A stretch of DNA of 64,000 nt, taken from contig NZ_JAKNDA010000005.1 in the NCBI RefSeq assembly GCF_023155095.1, forward strand, positions 124,001 to 188,000, read 5' to 3'. This DNA comes from Idiomarina aminovorans. Lineage in GTDB: Bacteria > Pseudomonadota > Gammaproteobacteria > Enterobacterales > Alteromonadaceae. Positions 24,901 through 31,764 of the stretch are shown here, piece by piece. Both the position numbers and the translations under genes were made by a program. Every line of letters begins with the position of its first letter. The stretch's first letter is position 1. Below the pieces are notes generated by a model. That model made no database searches. It was not told where the DNA came from and worked only from the letters and a program-made list of their open reading frames with translations.

Positions 24901-26439
24901 CTACTTCCCTTTTACAGTGGCATCTTCGTACCCTAGCTCTTTAAGATAGGTTTCCATCTGACATTCTAGCTCATCAAGTTCAGCCTTTAGGTTTATGCGC
25001 TCTTTACGCACCACCATCAAGTCGATTTCTTCCTCTTCCTCAAAGGTATCGACGTAGCGGGGGATGTTCAGGTTGTAGTCGTTTTCTTGAATTTCTTCGA
25101 GTGTTGCTAAGTACGAGTATTTGTCGACGGCTTCGCGGTTGTGATAGGTGTCGACGATTGTCTGAATGTTGTCTTCGCTTAGCTGGTTTTGGTTTTTACC
25201 TGATTTGAATTCGCGGGAAGCGTCGATGAATAAAACGCTCTCGTCTGTCTTAGATTTTTTGAACACCAAAATAGCAGCAGGAATGCCGGTGCCGTAGAAA
25301 AGTTTTTCCGGTAGACCGATAACAGCATCTAACAGGTTTTCATCAATCAGTTGCTGACGAATTTTGCCTTCTTTTGAGCCTCGGAACAGTACGCCATGTG
25401 GCACCACAACACCCATGCGTCCGCTGCCGGGCTTCAGCGTTTCTATCATGTGCAGAATAAACGCGTAATCGCCTTTGGTTTTGGGTGGTACGCCACGACG
25501 GAAACGTCCGAATTTGTCGCTCTCTGCGTCATCATGGCCCCATTTATCCAAACTGAACGGTGGGTTAGCGGTGACAATATCAAATAACTTAAGGTCGCCG
25601 TTTTTATCCAGCAACTTCGGGTTACGGATAGTGTCACCCCATTCAATTTTATGGTTATCCTCGCCATGCAGGAACATGTTCATTTTGGCGAGTGACCAGG
25701 TGGAGCCAATAGCTTCCTGACCGAACAGAGCGTATTCCTTGCTGTTATGATTTCCAACGACTTTACGGCCACACTTCATCAATAATGAGCCAGAGCCACA
25801 GGCCGGGTCACAAATACTATCGCCGGGGCGAGGGTCGAGCAGCTCGGCAATCAGGTCTGATATCTCAGGTGGTGTATAAAACTCACCGGCTTTTTGGCCA
25901 CCGCTGGCGGCAAAATGTTTGATCAGATATTCGTAGGCGTTACCGATAACATCCAGCGAGCCCACGCGACTTGGCTTTAAGTTAAGCTCGGGTTTGGCAA
26001 AGTCTTCCAGCAGGTGACGCAGAATGTCATTCTTTTGCTTTTCTTCACCCAGCTTGTCGGTGTTAAAACTGATGTCCTGAAACACGCTTTTGCCAGCGTC
26101 TTTAAGCTTGGTGCCGTTGGCTTCTTCAATGGCATGCAGCGCCTGGTCAATACGCTCGCCATTACCCGGCTCATAGCGACGGTCATAGAGTGCATAAAAG
26201 CTGGCGTCACGCGGCAATACGAAGCGCTCGTTCTTCATCATCTCTTCGATGAGCTCAGGCTCGTCACCATGCTCTGCTGCGTATTGGTCGTAATGGTCCT
26301 GCCAGACATCCGAAATGTATTTGAGGAAGAGGGTGGTCAGAATAAAGTCTTTATAGGTGTCGGCACTGACTGTACCGCGAAAGGTGTCACAAGCGTTCCA
26401 AAGTGCTTTATTGATGCTGTCCTGGCTAATCGTTGTCAT
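24901..26439 (-). CDS. hsdM: Type I restriction DNA methyltransferase subunit M (HsdM)
   Basis: N6-adenine methyltransferase subunit. Helical N-terminal HsdM_N domain (NKALWNACDTFRGTV, about 9-23). SAM-binding motif DPACGSG at about 211-217 and catalytic NPPF at about 292-295 are intact, preceded by GEFYTPPE. The ATG at 26439 (MTTISQDSI) matches family starts; a longer frame to 26490 adds an unlike 17 residues. First gene of the minus-strand locus, so its upstream region should hold the main promoter. Confidence 0.95.
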   Translation of the reverse strand: MTTISQDSINKALWNACDTFRGTVSADTYKDFILTTLFLKYISDVWQDHYDQYAAEHGDEPELIEEMMKNERFVLPRDASFYALYDRRYEPGNGERIDQALHAIEEANGTKLKDAGKSVFQDISFNTDKLGEEKQKNDILRHLLEDFAKPELNLKPSRVGSLDVIGNAYEYLIKHFAASGGQKAGEFYTPPEISDLIAELLDPRPGDSICDPACGSGSLLMKCGRKVVGNHNSKEYALFGQEAIGSTWSLAKMNMFLHGEDNHKIEWGDTIRNPKLLDKNGDLKLFDIVTANPPFSLDKWGHDDAESDKFGRFRRGVPPKTKGDYAFILHMIETLKPGSGRMGVVVPHGVLFRGSKEGKIRQQLIDENLLDAVIGLPEKLFYGTGIPAAILVFKKSKTDESVLFIDASREFKSGKNQNQLSEDNIQTIVDTYHNREAVDKYSYLATLEEIQENDYNLNIPRYVDTFEEEEEIDLMVVRKERINLKAELDELECQMETYLKELGYEDATVKGK

Positions 26440-26496
26440 TGTTATTAACGTCCCCGTACAACCTGATTGGTCTTCCATAAGTGGCTTCATTATGCC

Positions 26497-26518
26497 ACGG
26501 ATGACATTGATGTCACGG
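26497..26518 (-). promoter_or_regulatory. Palindrome upstream of hsdM
   Basis: TGACAT-TG-ATGTCA at 26502-26515, with partial CG extension on both sides, about 65 bp before the hsdM start. It resembles the GACA/TGTC core of the WYL-associated sites but has different spacing and lacks the GCG ends, so it is probably a separate operator for the restriction operon. Confidence 0.4.
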
Positions 26519-26818
26519 GTTCAAATTTAGGGGGGCGTAAGTTTGTGATGCAGATGTTTGGAACAATATTCCCTGGTATTGCTTACCTTTATCGTCCAAC
26601 TTTTGAACCCTATGCCTGAGGCTTTTAGTCACTCGACACCGCAGATTACCCCCTCATCACGCAAACTGACGCGTTCGCGGCTTTTGACACAAGACGGTCG
26701 CGTTCGGATAAATATCAAACCTATATCACTGCTGTGCATTGCTACCGAATAAGGAGAGCAACGGTGCACAGTCATTTGTATACCCAAAGCTTCAACAGTT
26801 ATTTTCGAGGTACTAGCG

Positions 26819-26986
26819 ATGATTAGCGAGCATGGACTGCTAGCGGTTAAGACTGAGCCTGGCAAAATAACGGTTATCAAGAACCCTAACGTTATTTCAA
26901 TACGTGATACAGGTTCACCGAAGCCACGTTATCAATGTAAAGCACCTAAAGCATATCCAAAGCGAGCTCGGGCGTTATACTGTTAG
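26819..26986 (+). CDS. Possible small basic protein (55 aa)
   Basis: ATG at 26819, with GAGG 8 nt upstream, opens a 55-codon frame ending TAG at 26984-26986. It encodes a basic protein with KITVIKNPNVISIRDTG and a KPRYQCKAPKAYPKRARALYC tail. It ends tail-to-tail with the antitoxin gene (4-bp overlap). I do not recognise it. The only evidence is the start context and protein-like composition. The 330 bp before it (26491-26818) hold only the hsdM upstream region and nothing else I can support. Confidence 0.35.
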   Translation: MISEHGLLAVKTEPGKITVIKNPNVISIRDTGSPKPRYQCKAPKAYPKRARALYC

Positions 26987-27267
26987 TGCGATGCGATCTC
27001 GTAGTATACCTGAGGATTGTCTTTAATCGCATTCAGTACTTTTGCTGAGATACCTGTTGGGTTTCTTCGTTTGCTTTCCCAACTTTTTACTGTGTCCAGG
27101 CTTGTCCCTAAAGCGTCCGCAAATTCGACTTGTGAAACATTAAGTTTCGCACGAATAGCTTTTACATCCGCAACTTCAAATCGGCATATTTTGCTAGGTT
27201 CTTTGCGGCCTTTTTCAATTTCTACGGCTTCGGTCAACGACGCTTTTAAGTCTTTAAATATGCTCAC
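26983..27267 (-). CDS. HigA/NadS-like antitoxin (XRE helix-turn-helix)
   Basis: 94-aa Cro/CI-type DNA-binding protein. The helix-turn-helix is at about residues 36-72 (AIRAKLNVSQVEFADALG then SLDTVKSWESKRRNPTG). The N-terminal SIFKDLKASLTEAVEIEKG is typical of the NadS family. Second gene of a toxin-first pair whose start overlaps the toxin by 4 bp. It should neutralise the toxin and repress the operon at 27625-27643. Confidence 0.9.
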   Translation of the reverse strand: MSIFKDLKASLTEAVEIEKGRKEPSKICRFEVADVKAIRAKLNVSQVEFADALGTSLDTVKSWESKRRNPTGISAKVLNAIKDNPQVYYEIASH

Positions 27268-27599
27268 TTGAATTCTCCTTTCAACTGCTTCGACAGTTCT
27301 TTCAATTCGGATTTTTCACTGGCCGTTAAGTTGTCTTTTTCAGATTTCGGATACGCCAATACTAAATAAATCTTTTCAGCATGGGCGAGGTAGTAAATTA
27401 CTCTCAGTCCTCCGCTTTTTCCTTGGTCACCTACTGCCATTCGTACCTTACGTAGCCCACCGGTTCCAGTGATAATAGAGCCTTTCTCTGGCTGAGCAAT
27501 TAACTCGTTTTGAAGCTCCATAAGTTCTTCATTAGTAGCTAGTTTTTCTATTTGAGCCGTAAATATTGAGGTTTCTATAAAGTCGATCGCATGAGTCAA
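27264..27599 (-). CDS. RelE/HigB-family toxin
   Basis: 111-aa RelE-superfamily protein, expected to be a ribosome-dependent mRNA interferase. It has the usual order of an N-terminal helix pair (TAQIEKLATNEELMELQNEL), a TGGLRKVRM strand, GGLRVIYY, and a C-terminal KIYLVLAYPKSEKDNLT. Toxin-first order with an overlapping antitoxin matches higBA/nadS modules. Intact. Confidence 0.88.
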   Translation of the reverse strand: MTHAIDFIETSIFTAQIEKLATNEELMELQNELIAQPEKGSIITGTGGLRKVRMAVGDQGKSGGLRVIYYLAHAEKIYLVLAYPKSEKDNLTASEKSELKELSKQLKGEFK

Positions 27600-27624
27600 T
27601 TCGCCACTCCTTGGCTTTTAATGT

Positions 27625-27643
27625 AAGTGTACAGTGTACACTT
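27625..27643 (-). promoter_or_regulatory. Toxin-antitoxin operator
   Basis: AAGTGTAC-AGT-GTACACTT, perfect 8-bp arms, 26 bp upstream of the toxin start. This is the expected place for the antitoxin's autoregulatory binding site. Confidence 0.65.
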
Positions 27644-27819
27644 GCGCCGCTAGTTTTGTAAAATGTATTCAGAATAATCACCAAACGCTGAGCCGACCCG
27701 TTTTGCTGGTTGATATAAAATAAGTAAATGGGATAGCTTGGTTAAAGCAGTTATGCGTTTTTGGAAGGCATCGGGTTTCTACTAGCTTGGCATAGATATT
27801 AAATTATTAGGAGTTCTTG

Positions 27820-28290
27820 GTGATTGTCAGGAAAATGGAAGAGAAGGATCTTGAAGCCGTAAGCGCAATTTGTCTGGCGTCGTTTATTCAATCTGTAGCT
27901 GCGATTTTGTCTGAAGAGGGCGTTTCAACCTTTTCAAAAATTGCTGCAGCAGATTCATTTTGTGAGCGAATGCAGGGTGATAACCTGATGCTTGTTGCCG
28001 AGATCGACGAAAATGTCGAAGGCGTCATCGAGTTAGAGGAAGGTCGCCATGTGGCGATGCTTTTTATTCGTCCTGAACGCCAGAAAAGTGGTATTGGAAG
28101 AAAACTGCTTTTATCCGTCTTGAGTCACGCGAAGGTTGAAACTGTTACCGTCAGCGCGTCGCTATCTTCAGTCACAGCTTATGAAAAGTATGGATTTGAG
28201 TGCAGTGGCGAAGTGGGCGAATCGGCAGGTTTGGTTTATCAGCCTATGGAGTTCAAACTTAACAAGGCCATGCACGCGACAAGCGCGTGA
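27820..28290 (+). CDS. GNAT family N-acetyltransferase
   Basis: 156-aa GNAT enzyme. It has the acetyl-CoA-binding motif in RPERQKSGIGRKLL at about residues 87-100 and a following YEKYGFE segment typical of motif B. Substrate unknown. AGGAG at 27809-27813 lies 6 nt before the GTG at 27820, preferred over the TTG at 27817. A small single gene followed by an attC-like structure (28257-28304) suggests a former integron cassette. No integrase is in the window. Confidence 0.85.
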   Translation: MIVRKMEEKDLEAVSAICLASFIQSVAAILSEEGVSTFSKIAAADSFCERMQGDNLMLVAEIDENVEGVIELEEGRHVAMLFIRPERQKSGIGRKLLLSVLSHAKVETVTVSASLSSVTAYEKYGFECSGEVGESAGLVYQPMEFKLNKAMHATSA

Positions 28291-28304
28291 TTGTGGCGTT
28301 AGGC
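28257..28304 (+). repeat. attC-like recombination site
   Basis: It begins ACTTAAC (RYYYAAC pattern) and ends GTTAGGC (GTTRRRY pattern), 48 bp in all, with an internal stem CACGCG-ACAAG-CGCGTG flanked by GCCA/TGGC. This layout and its position at the end of a small gene match an integron cassette attC, though it is shorter than usual and the outer arms pair imperfectly. It overlaps the GNAT 3' end. Confidence 0.4.
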
Positions 28305-28319
28305 AAAAGAGGGAAAGCT

Positions 28320-28924
28320 TTGAATGTAATCGAACTGACTGAACCAATGGATGACGAGGCTTAAGGACTATCCAATTTCTCCGCGACCGCCTCGCGGAGC
28401 TTGAGCGGAACTGGATTTCGCTTGAAAGCGAAGGATTCACTTTTTCAGGGTGGGTAGGGCATGTTTCCGAAGGGAAATTCAATACTAATGGCATTCCAAT
28501 AAGTGTTCACCGCCTAAAAGGGCTGTATATTTATTTTCGCTTCTTTTGGGATAACGAGGAACCCTCTCATTTCTTCACGATTCAGGGGCTGATTGGAAAG
28601 CACTGTCATAAATCGAATGCAGTCAAGGCGGCTCTCAAACATAACAAGCAGCAGTGGCAGCGAGCAAAAGCCGGAAAAAAGTGGCATGGTTTGGATACTG
28701 TAGAGATGATCCGTGCAATATTCTATGGGTCTATCATCCATCAAGTGGAAGATACGCAGCTGCTTTACAGAATGTTAAATCCGTCCTGTCGGAGCCTGCA
28801 GCGCACCATTTTCTAGCCACAACTATTTGGGCGCGGACATACCCACTTCGGAGTCTAGAGTGGATGTTATCCCCACTTGCAAAGGATCAGCAGTTTGTTC
28901 AGGTTCCAGATTGCTTTACCTAGC
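28320..28924 (+). pseudogene. Frameshifted hypothetical gene
   Basis: A TTG at 28320 opens NVIELTEPMDDEA and stops at once. A different frame then carries a long coherent reading (RTIQFLRDRLAELERNWIS through FSGWVGHVSEG and FFTIQGLIGKHC to a stop near 28816). A third frame continues to 28923 with a plausible LATTIWARTYPLRSLEWML. This looks like one gene broken by at least one frameshift. No family recognised. It starts 15 bp after the attC-like site, as a next cassette would. Confidence 0.45.
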
Positions 28925-29113
28925 ACATATGAGCCTCCCCAGGGTCAATAGGTAAAACGAACCTTCTGTTCGCGTGAACGGTCAGTCTGTTGTCCATCAG
29001 AAATACAGGCTGCTTCATCTGCCATTAATGTTGCCAGCACTATTCAAGGTAAGAGGCTCAATGTGTTGATCAAATCATTACTGAGGGGAAATTCCCCCTT
29101 ACCACTTCTTGTC

Positions 29114-29280
29114 AGGCAGCCCAGAACTTTTCGGGTGTCTCTACGGTGCCCTAACGTCCATCCCTACCGAGAACAGTATTTGTGCGACAAAAGATAAGTG
29201 AGTGAGGGACTTCATCAGGTCGCTGGTTACGCAGGCTTTGCGAGATGCTTTCATTAATTGTCGGATCTTTTTGTGCAGGG
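29114..29280 (-). pseudogene. hsdR fragment
   Basis: The minus strand encodes PTINESISQSLRNQRPDEVP, a near copy of the HsdR segment at 18720-18905, and nucleotide similarity covers about 165 bp. It ends abruptly where the 105-bp inverted-repeat element begins. A relic of another type I restriction locus. The 190 bp between 28925 and 29113 hold nothing I can identify. Confidence 0.85.
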
Positions 29281-29385
29281 GGAGGCAATGCCACCCAATA
29301 AATTAAGTAATTACTTAACGAATTATGCGGATAATCAACTCTTAATGCCACGTAATTACTTAATTTGTTAGGTAGCATTGCTACC
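29281..29385. mobile_element. MITE-like inverted-repeat element (105 bp)
   Basis: 34-bp terminal inverted repeats (29281-29314 and 29352-29385) match at 29 of 34 positions; each begins with its own small palindrome (GGNNGCAATGC...ACC) and ends AAATTAAGTAATTAC. A perfect 16-bp palindrome TTAAGTAATTACTTAA is at 29303-29318. No coding capacity. The left end coincides with the breakpoint of the hsdR fragment. It could be a miniature transposable element or a folded recombination site. Confidence 0.6.
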
Positions 29386-29543
29386 TTTCCCTAGTGCCTG
29401 GCGCATATATTCAGTCCAGAAAGGAAGCTTAGGTTTCCGCACGTTTACATATTGGAATATTAGAACGAAGGGAACTCAATATGCACGGCGTAAAAATGGC
29501 TATACCAGAATCGACCGACAGTAAAATCGGGAGCTTAAACAAT

Positions 29544-29570
29544 TTTTTATAATTTTTATAATTTTTATAA
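29544..29570 (+). repeat. Three tandem copies of TTTTTATAA
   Basis: Exact 9-bp units at 29544-29552, 29553-29561 and 29562-29570 in a very AT-rich stretch 70 bp before the winged-helix gene. This may be an UP-element-like promoter part, or a target for an H-NS-type silencer (an H-NS-like gene is at 55433-55849). The rest of 29386-29639 shows no gene. Confidence 0.6.
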
Positions 29571-29639
29571 TTATTGAATTAAAGACTGCATTACTTCATT
29601 TTGAGGTTGAACTTTAAATTGATAAATTTAGAGCGAAAT

Positions 29640-30032
29640 ATGTTTATAACTAAAAATAAAATACCAATTAAAAAAATCCCTTCAGAATTTATTTGTCGTG
29701 AATTTTGTGCGGTATGCCCTCTGTTTTCAGGGGAAAGTAGAAAAATAAATAAGAAGCTTGAAATGAACTATCCATGGGTAACAGTTAAAGGTACGCCAAT
29801 TAAATTGCCAACAGCGAGTTATAGAGTATTGTGTGCATTACTTTTTGCAAATGGTTCTATATTATCCAGGGAAAAATTATTGGAGTACGCATGGGGTAAT
29901 TCGGAAAAAGCAGTTCCTAACAATGTAAACGTTGCTATTTCTGAGTTGCGGTTAATTTTAAAAGGAACTGACATAGAAATTATAACGGAAAGAAAAATTG
30001 GCTACTTTCTTGTGCTTAAGAAGGAACCTTAA
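29640..30032 (+). CDS. Winged-helix regulator with N-terminal Cys motif
   Basis: 130-aa protein from ATG 29640. The C-terminal half is an OmpR/CadC-type winged helix (KLPTASYRVLCALLFANG, SREKLLEYAWG and a VNVAISELRLIL recognition helix, about residues 57-130). The N-terminus has CREFCAVC, a CX3CX2C spacing that could bind iron-sulfur or another metal; no receiver or membrane domain is present. It stops one base before the EAL-like gene, so the two are co-translated. The unit is markedly AT-rich compared with its surroundings, suggesting acquisition from elsewhere. Confidence 0.75.
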   Translation: MFITKNKIPIKKIPSEFICREFCAVCPLFSGESRKINKKLEMNYPWVTVKGTPIKLPTASYRVLCALLFANGSILSREKLLEYAWGNSEKAVPNNVNVAISELRLILKGTDIEIITERKIGYFLVLKKEP

Positions 30033-30719
30033 ATGAAAAATATCTTCGTAAAATTACCGCTCTCAGGCTTAAATTATTACATTAAAGCGAAATTTGAGCG
30101 TATAGAAAAAACTGATGATAGTCGAGTTCAGCTTGAGCTTTTATCTTCTGTTAAACGTGGTCAGATGATGATTAACCCAAAAGATTTTTATGCAAAGCTT
30201 TCATCCTCAGATATATTTTTTATCTATGACAAAATGATCAGTCAAATAGATGGCGAGCATGTGTCGACAGTCTTTGTTAACACACCTTATAATTTTCTAT
30301 TCTCCGATTGCATAATTGATCTTATCAAAAACAATAATCACGTTTTCCTATGCTTTGAATTACCCGAAGAAACGGGGAGTATACTCTTTATTGATATAGA
30401 AGAAAGAGTTAGACAATTGAAGTCTAAGTCTGAAATTCATTTTTTTCTGGATGACTTTGGTACAAAAAATTCAAATTTTGATTTTCTTTCAATGGAAGGT
30501 TTAGACGGCGTTAAACTCTCTAAGGAGTTATTTTGGCATCTTTATGAAAACAACCGAGTTTTTTTAAGAGAGCTTATCTGCTTTCTAAAAGCACGGGGAA
30601 CGGTTGTAGTTGAAGGGGTCGATAGAGTTGATCGCTATAAATTCTGCTGTCAATCCAAGGTATTAATGCAAGGGCATTTCATTAAATCAAGTGCAGAAAG
30701 TAGAATTGAGTATGTGTGA
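30033..30719 (+). CDS. Degenerate EAL-domain protein
   Basis: 228 aa matching the EAL fold along its length but with altered catalytic motifs. The EAL position reads QLELLSSV. ELTE becomes ELPEE. DDFGTKNSNFDFL keeps the DDFG, but KID becomes KLS in GVKLSKELF and the EGIE-type motif reads VVEGVDRVD. Loss of the metal-binding residue after Lys and other changes suggest little or no c-di-GMP hydrolysis. It may bind c-di-GMP or a regulator, as RflP/YdiV-type proteins do. Middle gene of a tightly packed AT-rich operon. Confidence 0.7.
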   Translation: MKNIFVKLPLSGLNYYIKAKFERIEKTDDSRVQLELLSSVKRGQMMINPKDFYAKLSSSDIFFIYDKMISQIDGEHVSTVFVNTPYNFLFSDCIIDLIKNNNHVFLCFELPEETGSILFIDIEERVRQLKSKSEIHFFLDDFGTKNSNFDFLSMEGLDGVKLSKELFWHLYENNRVFLRELICFLKARGTVVVEGVDRVDRYKFCCQSKVLMQGHFIKSSAESRIEYV

Positions 30720-30987
30720 AATTGATAATGTTATTCTAGCTTTAGCTGATTTTATTGTCTCAGAAAATAAAGGGTCTGAGTTAACAGTCGATGAAAAACA
30801 AATTATTTTGCATGCAAAAAAATTCAATAGTAAAACAAAATTACCGAGAACGAAGACAGAAAAATTGGACTTGTGTCACCATCTCATCAGACAATCCAAG
30901 TTATTAAATGCAAGGGTGCAGTCGTCGAGCCATAGGGTTCTAGAGCAAGAAGAGCTTACATTTATTAACGAAGTTATAAAAGGATAG
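30712..30987 (+). CDS. Hypothetical helical protein (91 aa)
   Basis: Unrecognised, charged, probably all-helical protein. The ATG at 30712 overlaps the EAL gene's stop (ATGTGTGA), so translation is coupled. Visible features are an N-terminal IDNVILALADFIV helix, a lysine-rich centre and a C-terminal LEQEELTFINEVI helix. Same AT-rich composition as its two neighbours. It may be a partner of the EAL-like protein. Confidence 0.65.
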   Translation: MCEIDNVILALADFIVSENKGSELTVDEKQIILHAKKFNSKTKLPRTKTEKLDLCHHLIRQSKLLNARVQSSSHRVLEQEELTFINEVIKG

Positions 30988-31026
30988 TAAGGCTTTAAGA
31001 TATCTTTTTATTTTCCGTTCCTGCCC

Positions 31027-31076
31027 AAGAAAACTGGTGTTAGCCCGAGTCTTTAGTATTCCAATTTTCATTCCAA
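31027..31076 (+). repeat. Island-boundary repeat, copy 2
   Basis: Matches 2397-2446 at 38 of 50 positions, same orientation, with the same CTTTAGTATTCC and ATTCCAA elements. A further weak match (TAAGGCTTT) lies about 40 bp upstream in both copies. It falls between the AT-rich operon and the first core-like gene, at the right edge of the accessory region. The remaining gap to 31233 shows no gene. Confidence 0.5.
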
Positions 31077-31232
31077 ACGGATAAAATCAGCTGTATAGCT
31101 TAAATAAAAGGTTGGAAATCTCGCAATTGAATTAGGTTCAAAATGCGCGTGCAGGATACAGAAGTTTTAGACCTCAGCCAGTCAACTTAAGAGCTTAATT
31201 CGAATTTAGAGCTGATAGAGCAGGAGCATAAT

Positions 31233-31547
31233 ATGATTAAAAGAGGACTTATATTGTCGGCATTTATTGCGGTCTTGTCAGGCTGTGACCATCAAGGTGT
31301 TCCGATTGATCAAGAAAGTTTATGTGAAGTGAGGGATTGGCAAAAAGACGTTACTGCCGCGTCATGTAAAGCAGGTCAAAAGGTTGTATTCCTTCCTGAT
31401 TCGTTCGGAAATGAGCAATTACCCGTTATTTTTGCGGCAGTTAATTGTGATCACCGCTTCAACATTGCCCTTACAAAAGGTGGTGTCTCGTGTATTTATT
31501 CGCCACTCAAAGCAGAGGATCAAGAAACGACTGAAGGTAAGGATTGA
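31233..31547 (+). CDS. Small putative lipoprotein
   Basis: 104 aa with a lipoprotein signal: LSAFIAVLSGC, lipobox Cys at about residue 18. Four further Cys residues are at positions that could form disulfides in the mature part. No domain recognised. GAGCAGGAG precedes the ATG by about 6 nt. Probably exported and anchored to the outer membrane, since no Asp follows the lipobox Cys+1 (it is CDH, however, so Asp at +2 could signal inner-membrane retention). Confidence 0.7.
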   Translation: MIKRGLILSAFIAVLSGCDHQGVPIDQESLCEVRDWQKDVTAASCKAGQKVVFLPDSFGNEQLPVIFAAVNCDHRFNIALTKGGVSCIYSPLKAEDQETTEGKD

Positions 31548-31764
31548 CGAGGCCACCTTATGAACAGTGTTTAATTTGCTGAGGCTTGAGGTGGGTAAGC
31601 TTTTGTACACCAAGCACAGTCCCATAACCAATGTCTCATATGACGGCGCTGATGCCCGTACACAATATAAAAATGCTATGTTCGTGCGGGCTACAGGCAA
31701 TAGAGGGAAACTGGATAACTGATTATTGTTGTTTAGCTTGTTTTGATAATAGCATTTGTTCAAA

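Noticed and set aside
26558-26752. 64-aa plus-strand frame
   Set aside because: TTG start without a ribosome site, Ser/Arg-rich composition, no motif.
29151-29378. 75-aa protein mixing IS-like and HsdR sequence
   Set aside because: It is read through the MITE-like element into the hsdR fragment; not a real gene.
29544-29570. CRISPR-like short tandem repeats
   Set aside because: Nine-bp AT units with no spacers and no cas genes.
2300-31080. Second copy of the ssrA 3' end as attR
   Set aside because: Scanned for a repeat of the TTCAACTCCCG...CTCCACCA end; none found. A partial CTCAACTCCCG match near 37447 is too short.
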